A DNA stretch of 64,000 bases from UBA1227 sp045599345 (GTDB taxonomy: Bacteria > Bacillota > Clostridia > Oscillospirales > Acutalibacteraceae). Shown here one piece after another: positions 51,801-59,966 of the stretch (position 1 is its first letter; each line of letters starts with the position of its first letter). The stretch spans positions 1 through 64,000 of the forward strand of contig JAZRVV010000015.1 in assembly GCA_045599345.1 (NCBI GenBank). The letters run 5' to 3'. The notes under the pieces were generated by a model that worked only from the letters and a program-made list of their open reading frames with translations, was not told where the DNA came from and made no database searches. The translations under genes and the position numbers were made by a program.

Positions 51801-52845
51801 CCTCTTTGAACTTAGCAAAGTTTGCATAGCCTGTGAGTGGGTCTGTATAAGCGATATTTTTAATACGATTGGATGTTTCTGTGAGTGATTTGTAATACCT
51901 GTATCCAATTACAATGAGGATAAAGAAGAAGAGGAAAGAAGCAAGCGTCATAAATACGATGAGCTTTCCTGTGGTAGCAAACATTGCACTTGTTGGCATT
52001 ATGCGACCGATATAGAGGCCTTCCATATCAGGAATAGGTGCAATTGCGATGACGTTTTTTGAAATGTCTGTATAGAATGTATTGATTGATGTAGAACTCT
52101 GTGGTTCCTTTGCTGAAGGAAGGTGTCCGTTATAGTCGTTTTTCTTCAAATAATCATAGAGGTTGTTGACTGATTCGAAAGAAGAACCCTTGCTGTCTGT
52201 GTTGATTACTATGGAACCGTTGCTTGTGAACAATACGTTGTGAAGACCGTTGACTTTTTCAGCAACATCGTAGCAATTTGATAATACCTCATCAAATTTA
52301 TAAGTTGCGGTGAGATAGCCGATAACGGAGCCGTTTATGTTTCTAACTTGCTCATAGAAGTGAACACAGTTTTCATAGTTTTGACCCTCTATGTCAGTTA
52401 CGAATATATGAGAGTTTGAGAATTTTTTGGTAAAGTTATTAAAGTTTTCGATTTCGCCTGTATTGCCAAGTGAACTCATAAAGGTTGCGTCGCAGAAAAA
52501 GAAAGATAGGACATAACTGTCTATTGGTTTGTTTTCCTTAAGATAATCCATCATCTCGCCTTTGATTGTATCAAGGTCAACGGCGCGATTTGGATTGAGT
52601 TCTTCGTATTTAGCAGTAAGCTCACCAGCAAGCATTTCTACTTGTGAGTGGTCAACGTCTATTATTCTTGCGATACTTGTCGAAGCGTTAGATGTCGACT
52701 TGAGTATTTCGTTTTCAGCAGCTTGAGTTAAGCTGTTGTAAGTGTACATAAGTATCAGCAAGTAGGCGACGACTAGTAGCCCGGCCAGTGCAATGGTCAG
52801 TATACTATCCTTTGCGAGTTTAGATGTTTTTTCGTGTACAGGCAT
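48865..52845 (-). CDS. Membrane GGDEF-EAL protein with sensor and PAS domains
   Basis: A 1326-residue protein. Order: helix (about 14-38), extracellular sensor region probably of the Cache type (about 40-290), second helix (about 297-320), GGDEF domain with SGDKF in place of GGDEF (about 407), EAL domain (about 510-765), and two or three PAS-like domains to the end. EAL residues look intact: EALIRW (about 540), ISLNIS, ELEFTEG, DDFGSGYSS (about 661), KLDKLFF, AEGVET. So it likely breaks down cyclic di-GMP while the GGDEF part is inactive or regulatory. Start ATG 52845 follows GAGAGG; an in-frame ATG ten codons upstream lacks one. Confidence 0.9.
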   Translation of the reverse strand: MPVHEKTSKLAKDSILTIALAGLLVVAYLLILMYTYNSLTQAAENEILKSTSNASTSIARIIDVDHSQVEMLAGELTAKYEELNPNRAVDLDTIKGEMMDYLKENKPIDSYVLSFFFCDATFMSSLGNTGEIENFNNFTKKFSNSHIFVTDIEGQNYENCVHFYEQVRNINGSVIGYLTATYKFDEVLSNCYDVAEKVNGLHNVLFTSNGSIVINTDSKGSSFESVNNLYDYLKKNDYNGHLPSAKEPQSSTSINTFYTDISKNVIAIAPIPDMEGLYIGRIMPTSAMFATTGKLIVFMTLASFLFFFILIVIGYRYYKSLTETSNRIKNIAYTDPLTGYANFAKFKEDCEDILTTETDKTFYMTCCDMVGFRYINDAFGYDTGDEILLKIAQEMDSLLHDDEIFARISGDKFVILTERNFANTEDDMFVYQLADRISSIGPLAKNHIRIEVQMGIYKILPEDLEDLSINALYDRSLVALYSIGHTDSSAAEYDAAIYDEQIERKDIESRMHQALKDGEFRVYVQPKYRTSNAKLAAGEALIRWVDPNKGIVPPIKFIPLFEQNRFVHDVDLYVMEVIARFQRMRLNEGLPVVPISLNISPVEFTMPGFRQSYISIKDKYDIPDRLIELEFTEGIFFDDEELFKDVIREFHEHGFSCSMDDFGSGYSSLNILKDLPVDVLKLDKLFFRESENTSRDRSIIRSVVAMARSLNIKTVAEGVETLDVVEFLKLIGCTLIQGYIYSKPLPLTEFEEKLNTENIDTDDEFEFDFDKFEVVPLDMPLSSSMDDSLRKTYAGIVEINAGGNIYHMYYPGERDVLFEPIPERGFYTSFYEDLIPKYVHPKDIEKVKKALNVMALTKHFKSNSDLNIEYRHMRKDGNYSWMKFHIIKATGGREDSQIYFGYFNIIDDYKEAEESLAAAQSRFAAAYSNINGVVFELDIETGKIDILETHSSLLSAVKDVHEYSQLYGFIYEFLLHPDYKMLVENNCTLDRVKEYFLKETNPTSLKIEAQAKPSRKVSRYNFYSATYSIQADSNKILLIVEDITAEKIEEGSSNIRHYITDVAFANTYDRISVINLDKDVFTLATYPTNGKRKANISEGKYSVHFEKKLAEMIKEEDLNTVSQLTSIEGLKNFYNDTSTNEFKFIFQERTAPGVDEYHWKESLIVSAPAEYGQDKQVYIFLRDIDDIRETEKNLNEYAHRLSYSLAMFDYAYTVNCDTEKVDIIGGLHFENELFESDNLTYNDITTIVKNSVISEDSQAAFRRLSYIDELLDHFSNHPAILTKIFKAQDPDKRFVEVTIIYGSREHSLTFFIRELNKNLIDEANEV

Positions 52846-53049
52846 AAAATTACCTCTCAATACATAGTTATACATTATTCATTATATCATCTTTTTAACA
52901 AAAGTATACAAGTTTTTATTATAATTTATAATTTTTATTATTTATATTTAATAATAAAATTGACAAAGCATAGTGCTGATGATAAAATAATTTATGTATT
53001 TTCAATAAAAAATTACGTTTTTCTGTTGAAATTTAAGGGGAAATCTACA

Positions 53050-55440
53050 ATGGCAAATGAAAGAAAAACTAATGACTATGCTGCTAGCAGTAAAAGGTTA
53101 AAACTGGTACTGATAATAGTAAGCTTAATATGTATTGTTGCTTTGACTGTGGCAACAGGATTTTTGGTGCAATACAATACCGTTCATGGGGTGGGATTAC
53201 AAAAGGTAATTAACTATGTAATCATATCCGTGATATATTTGGCTATATCGGCAATGGGAATCAATATTTGCATTACGATATTTACAAGGCATGCAACCCA
53301 GTACAACGACACGGATAGGTTGACTAGCGGTATCAATTATGAGAAGTTCCTTAAGGATGCTGAGGAATTACTTTCATATAAGGATGAACTGCACGCTGTG
53401 TTTTATGGTGACATCCTAAACTTCAAATATATCAACGATACATTTGGATACGATGTTGGCGATAAATTACTTATGTACATCTCACAGCGAATTCGAGAAG
53501 CAGTAACGAATGTTGCTGGTCTCTATGCCAGAGTATCTGCGGATAATTATGCTGTGATTGTTCCTTACAAGGATAAAAATGATTTTGTAGAAACAATCTA
53601 TGCAATTATTGATGACATAGGTTGGTTTGAGGAAATACAAAAGGCGAATTACAAGCCGGAAATATACGTAGGCATTTATTGTTCGGGTGATGACGAAGGT
53701 AGCGCTGATCTTTCAATTTCAGAGATGATTGATAGAGCCAATATGGCGCAGAAGTCAGTTAAGGGCAGTTCAGAATATCACATAGCTTTCTACACTGAGG
53801 AAATTCGCGAGCGAGTAATTGCTGAGAAGGAACTCGAGCGCAAGATGGAAAGCGCGCTTGCAAACGGAGAATTCAAAGCATATTTCCAACCAAAGTATGA
53901 GGTAAGCACGGGCGAAATAGTTGGTGCTGAAGCATTGGTTCGTTGGGACAGCCCAGAATCAGGCTTTATGTCCCCAGGTAAGTTTATTCCTCTTTTTGAA
54001 CAGAATGGTTTTATTATCAACCTTGACCAATATATTTTTGAAACTGTATGTAAGAACATCCGTGACTGGATAGATTCAGGAGTAAAGGTTGTTCCAATTT
54101 CAGTTAACGTTTCAAGGCTCCAGTTCTATCGACTTGACTTTGCAAAGCGTTATACCAAGATTAAAGAAAAGTATGATATTCCTGATGGAATACTCGAACT
54201 TGAATTTACGGAGAGCATAGTATTTGAGAACCTTGATATTCTCCGCAAAATTGTATTAAGCCTTAAAAAGTCAGGCTTTAGTTGTTCAATCGATGACTTT
54301 GGATCTGGTTATTCATCGCTCAATATTTTGAAGAACCTTCCAATGGATACTTTAAAACTTGATAAACTCTTCTTTGATGACAGTGAAAATATGTCACGTG
54401 ACAAGGCTCTTATTTCGAGTGTAATCAACATGTCTCGTGCGCTCGAAATGAAAACGGTTGCAGAGGGCATTGAAAACTGGGCGCAGGTAGCGTTCCTTAA
54501 GGAAATTGGCTGTGATATCATTCAGGGATATGTCTACTCAGAGCCAATACCACACGCACGCTTTACGAACCTCCTTGAGGGTAACAGACGTAAGGAGATG
54601 CCTGTTGAGCTTCGTCGCGCACGCCAGTCTCTTGATGAGGTGAGCGAGGATGATGCAAGACTCAAATATTACGCGTTGGTTGATATGCTTGAGGGTAGCC
54701 TTATAGAGGTCGATTACAACACTGGAGAGTATTCGTTTGTTAATTCATCTGAAGAACGTCGTGGCGATGATTTTGATGCAGATTTTTCAGATATCATTGA
54801 TAAATACGTTCATCCAGATGATATCAAGACAGTCAAGAATCGTTGTGCCTCTGTGTCGGTAATGTCTACGTTTTATCAAAACGAGTCCAAGATTATTACA
54901 GAGCTTCGTGTAAAGTCTAAGTCGGATGATTACAGATGGGCCAAGATGACCATAGATAGACTCGACGACGACCCAGAGCACAATGACTTTAGAGCATTAA
55001 TTTATATTGAATTTGTAAAGCAAGAAAGTGCTGAAGCGTTTGTAGGCTCTAGTGAACCAGAGTTATCGTTCCAAGAGATGTTTCAAAATGCTTGCTCATT
55101 CATTTATGAGTTTGATTTAGATGCAAGGACATTTAGGCAATTGTTCTGTAAGAAAGTTTACGAGGATGAACTTCCAAAATCTGGTGAACTTGCTTGGCTT
55201 CGTGAATGTTTCCTTCCAAAGGTTGCTATCAAGGAGGACCGTGAGAAACTAGTTAAATTTGCAAATCTTGATGTTGTTCATGGTGAATTGTTTGATAAAC
55301 CAAATGGACAGATGAAATCAGAGGTTGCAGTAAAACTTAGTGGTTCTGTTACAAACGCAAATTTGGTTCTTACTAGGATGTATTCCGATGAGGAACATGT
55401 GGACATACACAAGTGCTTATTGTTTGGTATATTTGAATAA
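53050..55440 (+). CDS. Membrane GGDEF-EAL protein, divergent from its neighbour
   Basis: A 796-residue protein. Two N-terminal helices (about 18-42 and 55-78) with almost no outside loop precede a GGDEF domain with SADNY in the signature (about 163), a complete EAL domain (EALVRW about 296, ISVNVS, ELEFTES, DDFGSGYSS about 415, KLDKLFF) and a C-terminal PAS-like region. The EAL half is closely similar to that of the divergent gene, so they look like paralogues. Predicted cyclic di-GMP phosphodiesterase. AAGGGG precedes ATG 53050; the reading frame is open further upstream, but that stretch is non-coding in appearance. Confidence 0.9.
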   Translation: MANERKTNDYAASSKRLKLVLIIVSLICIVALTVATGFLVQYNTVHGVGLQKVINYVIISVIYLAISAMGINICITIFTRHATQYNDTDRLTSGINYEKFLKDAEELLSYKDELHAVFYGDILNFKYINDTFGYDVGDKLLMYISQRIREAVTNVAGLYARVSADNYAVIVPYKDKNDFVETIYAIIDDIGWFEEIQKANYKPEIYVGIYCSGDDEGSADLSISEMIDRANMAQKSVKGSSEYHIAFYTEEIRERVIAEKELERKMESALANGEFKAYFQPKYEVSTGEIVGAEALVRWDSPESGFMSPGKFIPLFEQNGFIINLDQYIFETVCKNIRDWIDSGVKVVPISVNVSRLQFYRLDFAKRYTKIKEKYDIPDGILELEFTESIVFENLDILRKIVLSLKKSGFSCSIDDFGSGYSSLNILKNLPMDTLKLDKLFFDDSENMSRDKALISSVINMSRALEMKTVAEGIENWAQVAFLKEIGCDIIQGYVYSEPIPHARFTNLLEGNRRKEMPVELRRARQSLDEVSEDDARLKYYALVDMLEGSLIEVDYNTGEYSFVNSSEERRGDDFDADFSDIIDKYVHPDDIKTVKNRCASVSVMSTFYQNESKIITELRVKSKSDDYRWAKMTIDRLDDDPEHNDFRALIYIEFVKQESAEAFVGSSEPELSFQEMFQNACSFIYEFDLDARTFRQLFCKKVYEDELPKSGELAWLRECFLPKVAIKEDREKLVKFANLDVVHGELFDKPNGQMKSEVAVKLSGSVTNANLVLTRMYSDEEHVDIHKCLLFGIFE

Positions 55441-55454
55441 AGGACATAATAAAA

Positions 55455-55486
55455 CCCCGCTGATTTTCATCAGCGGGGTGTTTTAT
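55455..55486. terminator. Bidirectional intrinsic terminator
   Basis: A nine-base-pair stem CCCCGCTGA / TCAGCGGGG (55455-55463, 55470-55478) with TTTTCA as loop, and T tracts on both strands. It lies between the converging GGDEF-EAL and hppA genes. Confidence 0.92.
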
Positions 55487-55503
55487 TATATACAATTAGG
55501 AAC

Positions 55504-57504
55504 TTAGATGAGTCCACCAACTGCAGCGATAAGTGAAGCAAATACTGTTGAAATAACAGTCATGAGCTTGATAAGGATATTGATAGATGGACCTGATGTA
55601 TCTTTGAATGGGTCACCAACTGTATCACCAACAACTGCTGCGTGATGAGTTTCTGAACCCTTACCACCGTATACGCCACCTTCAACGTACTTCTTAGCGT
55701 TATCCCAAGCGCCACCAGCGTTTGACATAAAGATAGCCATCAATACGCCAGATACGAGAGAACCAGCGAGCAAGCCGCCAAGAGCCTCTGGGCCAAGGAG
55801 GAAACCTACTGCAAGTGGAGCAAGTACTGCGATTATGCCAGGAACGATCATTTCCTTAAGAGCAGCCTTTGTTGAGATAGCAACGCATGTCTTGTAGTCA
55901 GGCTTTGCTTTACCTTCAAGGATACCAGGAATCTCACGGAACTGACGACGTACTTCTTCGATCATCTGGTTTGCTGCCTTACCAACTGATTCCATTGTGA
56001 ATGCAGAGAAGAGGAATGGAAGCATACCACCGATTAAAAGACCGATAACAACAGGAGCTGATGTAAGGTTGATAGAATCAATGCCTACGCCTGCTGTGTA
56101 TGTGTTAAAGAGTGCGAGTGCTGTGAGGGCTGCAGAACCAATTGCAAAGCCCTTACCGATAGCTGCTGTTGTGTTACCAACAGAGTCAAGCTTATCTGTG
56201 ATGTTACGAACTGATTCGTCAAGCTCAGCCATCTCAGCGATACCACCAGCGTTGTCAGCGATTGGGCCGTATGCGTCAACAGCAACTGTGATACCAGTTG
56301 TTGAAAGCATACCAACAGCTGCAAGAGCGATACCATAGATACCAGCGCACTTGAAAGCAACGAAGATACCAATAGCGATGAGAAGGATTGGGATAGCTGT
56401 TGAGAGCATACCTACTGCAAGACCAGAAATGATTGTTGTAGCTGGACCTGTCTGAGACTGCTCAGCGATGTGCTTAACTGACTTGTAAGCGTCAGATGTG
56501 TAGTACTCAGTAACTGTACCGATAAGGAGACCTACGATAAGGCCGGCAATAACTGCCCAGAAAGCACCGAGTGAAATGAAGCAAGCTTTGCAAAGAACGA
56601 AAGCTGCGATTACTACGAGAGCAGAAGATACCCACTGAGCAACCTTGAGTGCTGTGTGAGGGTTTGATCCTTCTTTGCCCTTTACGAAGAATGTAGAAAT
56701 AATTGATGCTACGATACCAAGAGCAGCGAGGAAGAGTGGGAATAAAACACCAGCTTTGTCAAACAAAACTTCCTCTTTTGTAAGAAGCGCACCAAGTGTA
56801 ACTGCTGAAACAACAGAACCAACATATGATTCATAGAGGTCAGCACCCATACCAGCAACGTCGCCTACGTTGTCACCAACGTTATCAGCGATAACAGCAG
56901 GGTTTCTTGGGTCATCCTCTGGAATGTTGTTTTCAACCTTACCAACAAGGTCAGCACCAACGTCAGCTGCCTTTGTGTAGATACCGCCACCAACACGAGC
57001 GAAGAGAGCGATAGAAGAAGCACCAAGGCTGAAACCAAAGAGTACGTCTGTGTTACCCTTTGTAATGATGTAGATAAGGCCAACACCAAGAAGACCAAGA
57101 CCTACAACTGACATGCCCATTACTGCACCGCCTGAGAAAGCGATTGAAAGGGCCTTGTTCATGCCACCTTCTTTTGCAGCGTTAGCTGTACGAACGTTAG
57201 CTCTTGTAGCAACAGTCATACCAAAGAAACCAGCGAGTACTGAGAAGAGAGCACCGGCTACGAAGCAAATAGCTGTAGTCCAGTTAATTGCAAAACCGAT
57301 TACTACGAGGAGTACTGCTACGAAAACTACAAGAATTTTGTACTCTGATGTAAGGAAAGCGAGAGCACCTTCATGGATGCTGTCTGAGATTTCCTTCATT
57401 CTGTCTGTTCCAACAGGAGCCTTTGTTACTTTCATTGCAAGGAAAAGTGCAAAGAGAAGTGCAAGTGCACCAGCAACTGGAACTAAGAAAAGAAATTTTG
57501 CCAT
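55504..57504 (-). CDS. hppA: Membrane pyrophosphatase (K+-dependent type)
   Basis: A 666-residue integral membrane pyrophosphatase with about 16 helices. It splits pyrophosphate and pumps H+ or Na+. The substrate loop DVGADLVGKVE (about 187-197) and the later DNAGGIAEM, GNTTAAIGKG (about 440-449) and GGAWDNAKKYVE motifs are present. Ala rather than Lys in GNTTAA marks the K+-dependent group, in which both H+ and Na+ pumps occur. It would recover energy from biosynthetic pyrophosphate. Start ATG 57504 has GGGGGA upstream; an in-frame GTG/ATG-like start five codons earlier overlaps that site. Confidence 0.95.
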   Translation of the reverse strand: MAKFLFLVPVAGALALLFALFLAMKVTKAPVGTDRMKEISDSIHEGALAFLTSEYKILVVFVAVLLVVIGFAINWTTAICFVAGALFSVLAGFFGMTVATRANVRTANAAKEGGMNKALSIAFSGGAVMGMSVVGLGLLGVGLIYIITKGNTDVLFGFSLGASSIALFARVGGGIYTKAADVGADLVGKVENNIPEDDPRNPAVIADNVGDNVGDVAGMGADLYESYVGSVVSAVTLGALLTKEEVLFDKAGVLFPLFLAALGIVASIISTFFVKGKEGSNPHTALKVAQWVSSALVVIAAFVLCKACFISLGAFWAVIAGLIVGLLIGTVTEYYTSDAYKSVKHIAEQSQTGPATTIISGLAVGMLSTAIPILLIAIGIFVAFKCAGIYGIALAAVGMLSTTGITVAVDAYGPIADNAGGIAEMAELDESVRNITDKLDSVGNTTAAIGKGFAIGSAALTALALFNTYTAGVGIDSINLTSAPVVIGLLIGGMLPFLFSAFTMESVGKAANQMIEEVRRQFREIPGILEGKAKPDYKTCVAISTKAALKEMIVPGIIAVLAPLAVGFLLGPEALGGLLAGSLVSGVLMAIFMSNAGGAWDNAKKYVEGGVYGGKGSETHHAAVVGDTVGDPFKDTSGPSINILIKLMTVISTVFASLIAAVGGLI

Positions 57505-58001
57505 TTCTAAATCCCCCAATTATATAATATTTGTATATTGGCACGAACAATTCTATCACCCCAATATTATAGTTTCAACTATTTTTGAATTTTTTATTTG
57601 ACAATCTTGTAACGAAGTTTAACAAAGTGACAGAAATATGCACAAAAGCAAGAAATTATATTGTGCATATTGTCGAAAAAGCCTATTGATACTTATAAAA
57701 CATTATATCTGTAGCTTAAAACGGCAGTGAGGTTTTTGTGTACCTTGCTGCCGTTTTGCAATTTCAAGGCACGAAAACTTGCAAAAATCGACTCTGAAAA
57801 GGTGAGTTTTGTGTAAAATATCATGCCAAAAAATTGCAAAAAAGTCAGATCGTGAGATGGGCTCAAAACGGTTCACAAAAAAGTTAAAAAAATTTAAAAA
57901 AATCCTTGCATTTAGGGGCGCTTTATAATATACTAGTGTCATAAAGTGGAGCAAAATTCCACCAAAATGGTGAAAAGTGGGGAACGAAAGGGGACAAAAT
58001 A
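57505..58001. other. Intergenic region between hppA and mraZ
   Basis: About 500 bases between divergent genes. It holds the hppA promoter side, an orphan hairpin AAAACGGCAG / CTGCCGTTTT (57718-57727, 57748-57757) with T-rich sequence on either strand, A-rich stretches around 57885-57905, a TATAAT box at 57925-57930, and GTGG-type repeats close to mraZ. No convincing gene or known RNA family was seen. Confidence 0.6.
57947..57994 (+). promoter_or_regulatory. mraZ: MraZ-box-like direct repeats
   Basis: TGGAG (57947), TGGTG (57968), TGGGG (57978) and AGGGG (57989) are spaced 21, 10 and 11 bases apart, on one face of the helix. MraZ binds direct TGGGN-type repeats of about this spacing before its own gene, so these are a likely autoregulatory site of the division operon. 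The last repeat also serves as the ribosome binding site region. Confidence 0.65.
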
Positions 58002-58421
58002 ATGGATTTTCTTGGCGTATACAACCATAGCCTTGACGCCAAAAATCGAATATTCATTCCTTCTAAGTATCGTGAGTACTTGGGAGGTACTTTTGTTGTC
58101 TGCAAAGCTCCTGATGAATGTCTCTACATCTACTCCCAGGAGGAGTGGGAAAAGGTTGCTGCTCAGGTAAAAGCATTACCTGGTACAGCTGAGTACAGAC
58201 GTTACAAGAGAAACTTCTTTGGCAACGCCGACATAGTGGAACTCGACAAACAGGGTCGTTTCACAATCAAGGCAGAGCTTTTACAATATGCAAATCTTTC
58301 TAAGGACGTAGTCATTGCCGGTTCTGGTAACAAGTTTGAAATTTGGAACGCAGAGGACTTCGAGAGAGATACAAACAAGACACGCGATGCGGACGACCTT
58401 AATATTGAGGTTATTTTCTAA
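58002..58421 (+). CDS. mraZ: Transcriptional regulator MraZ
   Basis: A 139-residue MraZ made of two AbrB-like halves. The family motif is GVYNHSLDAKNRIFIPSKYR at the N-terminus (about 5-24) with a second copy at DKQGRFTIKAELLQ (about 80). It binds DNA upstream of its own operon and controls division and wall genes. It overlaps rsmH by one base. Confidence 0.95.
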   Translation: MDFLGVYNHSLDAKNRIFIPSKYREYLGGTFVVCKAPDECLYIYSQEEWEKVAAQVKALPGTAEYRRYKRNFFGNADIVELDKQGRFTIKAELLQYANLSKDVVIAGSGNKFEIWNAEDFERDTNKTRDADDLNIEVIF

Positions 58422-59356
58422 TGGCTAATTCGTTTTCTCATATTCCAGTTCTGTTTGATGAAACAATAAGTTCGCTTTGCATCAAATCTGATGGCATTTA
58501 CGTAGATGCCACGGCAGGTGGCGGTGGACATTCAAGTGGAATACTTGAGAAGCTAGGGGAGCGCGGCAGGCTTATATGCATCGATCGTGATCCCGATGCA
58601 ATAGAAACGTTGAATGAGCGTTTTGGTGGCGACAGTCGTGTAACGGTTGTCCACGACAACTACTGTAATATAAAGGGCGTTCTCGCATCATTATCGATTG
58701 ACAGAGTTGACGGCATCCTTGCCGACTTGGGCGTGAGCTCACATCAGCTCGACACGGCGGAGCGTGGATTCTCATTTCATAATGACGCACCGCTCGACAT
58801 GAGGATGAGTCAGAGCGGTCCAACGGCAGCAGATTTGTGCAACACGTTGTCAGAGGCTGAACTTACGAGAATAATACGTAGCTACGGCGAAGAACGATAT
58901 GCGCAAAGCATTGCAAAGAATATTGTAAAGGCAAGGGCCTTTACACCAATCGAAACAACGCTCCAACTTGCCGAGATTGTTTCAAACTCAATGCCTGCAA
59001 AAGCGCGTAGGAACGGCCATCCGGCTAGGAGGACGTTCCAGGCACTTCGAATAGAAGTAAACGGAGAACTCGAGAAACTTGGCGGTTCGGTTGAGGACAT
59101 GTTCGACTGCCTATCTATAGATGGTATATTATCGATTATTACTTTCCATTCTTTGGAGGATAGGACAGTAAAGCAGGAATTTGCCAAATTCTGCGAGGGC
59201 TGCACATGCCCACCAGAATTTCCGGTGTGTGTCTGTGGCAAGACACCACGTGGCAAACTTCAGTTTAAATTTAAAGAAGCGTCAGAACAGGAGCTTGAAG
59301 TAAACGCAAGATCACGTTCGGCAAAGCTTCGTTCAATTATCAAGATTAAAGATTAA
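58421..59356 (+). CDS. rsmH: 16S rRNA (cytosine(1402)-N(4))-methyltransferase RsmH
   Basis: A 311-residue SAM-dependent methyltransferase, full length. Motifs: HIPVLFDETI near the start, VDATAGGGGHSSGIL (about 29-43, SAM binding), ADLGVSSHQLD and the C-terminal TFHSLEDRTVK and RSAKLR segments. It methylates C1402 of 16S rRNA. It is second in the mraZ-led division and wall operon. Confidence 0.96.
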   Translation: MANSFSHIPVLFDETISSLCIKSDGIYVDATAGGGGHSSGILEKLGERGRLICIDRDPDAIETLNERFGGDSRVTVVHDNYCNIKGVLASLSIDRVDGILADLGVSSHQLDTAERGFSFHNDAPLDMRMSQSGPTAADLCNTLSEAELTRIIRSYGEERYAQSIAKNIVKARAFTPIETTLQLAEIVSNSMPAKARRNGHPARRTFQALRIEVNGELEKLGGSVEDMFDCLSIDGILSIITFHSLEDRTVKQEFAKFCEGCTCPPEFPVCVCGKTPRGKLQFKFKEASEQELEVNARSRSAKLRSIIKIKD

Positions 59357-59376
59357 GCAAAAGGAGGGTGGAACCA

Positions 59377-59883
59377 TTGGCTTATGCAAACAGAACAGAA
59401 GCAGTAGACATGCGTAAATCAAATCAGTATGGTTCTGCTGCTCCAAAGAGGGCACCACAGAGTGCACCAAAGCACGCAGCACCTCGTCCAAAGGTTGTAA
59501 AGAAGTCCAAGACAGAAATACGTGCCGAGGAGCGTCGCAGTGCAAAGAAGGCAATAAAGGCTCTTGCAATTTGTGCAGTTCTCTTTGCTCTTATTGCTTC
59601 TCAGATATTCAGCCAAGTTAAGGTTGATGAGCTCGACAGAGAAATAGAATCAGTTAATTCTGAAATAGAAGTTGTAGAGAGTGAAAACACAAGGCTAAAC
59701 ATGGCGATTGATTCTACTATTTCGCTTGATAAAGTAGACAGTTACGCTCAAAACGTACTGGGGATGGTTAAGGTTGAAAACTATCAGGTTTCATACATAG
59801 ATCTCTCCGGTGGTGATGCTGTCATCCAAAGCGGTGGCAAGGTTCATCAGAGCCTTTGGGAAACAATAAAAATGTTTTTCTAA
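59377..59883 (+). CDS. ftsL: FtsL-like cell-division protein
   Basis: A 168-residue protein in the usual ftsL place between rsmH and the PBP gene. It has a basic, proline-rich cytoplasmic part (about 1-60), one membrane helix (about 62-80, LAICAVLFALIASQIF), and a coiled coil outside with a leucine-type heptad (VDELDREIESVNSEIEVVES). It would join DivIC/FtsB in the divisome. The start is TTG 59377, eight bases after AAGGAGGG; the GTG at 59368 overlaps that site. Confidence 0.85.
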   Translation: MAYANRTEAVDMRKSNQYGSAAPKRAPQSAPKHAAPRPKVVKKSKTEIRAEERRSAKKAIKALAICAVLFALIASQIFSQVKVDELDREIESVNSEIEVVESENTRLNMAIDSTISLDKVDSYAQNVLGMVKVENYQVSYIDLSGGDAVIQSGGKVHQSLWETIKMFF

Positions 59884-59895
59884 ATAACGTAAAAA

Positions 59896-59929
59896 ATGAG
59901 AGTTAAGGAGACTGTTCCTTAACTCTCAT
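59896..59929 (+). other. Perfect 14-bp hairpin between ftsL and the PBP gene
   Basis: ATGAGAGTTAAGGA / TCCTTAACTCTCAT (59896-59909, 59916-59929) form a perfect stem with a six-base loop and no T tract. It lies inside what is otherwise a tight operon, 37 bases before the PBP start. It could mark RNA processing or stabilise the downstream transcript. Confidence 0.65.
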
Positions 59930-59966
59930 AGTCGTATATTAAGGGTGACCAAAAGGGGTTGTAGAC

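Noticed and set aside
52834..53049. Open frame extending the plus-strand GGDEF-EAL protein upstream by about 72 codons
   Set aside because: The stretch is very A/T-rich with runs of Tyr and Ile codons, overlaps the divergent gene start, and a proper ribosome site stands before ATG 53050.
57607..57625. A Rex-like site (TTGTAAC...TTTAACAA) upstream of hppA
   Set aside because: The spacing is 19 rather than 18 bases and the left half does not match; it is an imperfect A/T-rich inverted repeat.
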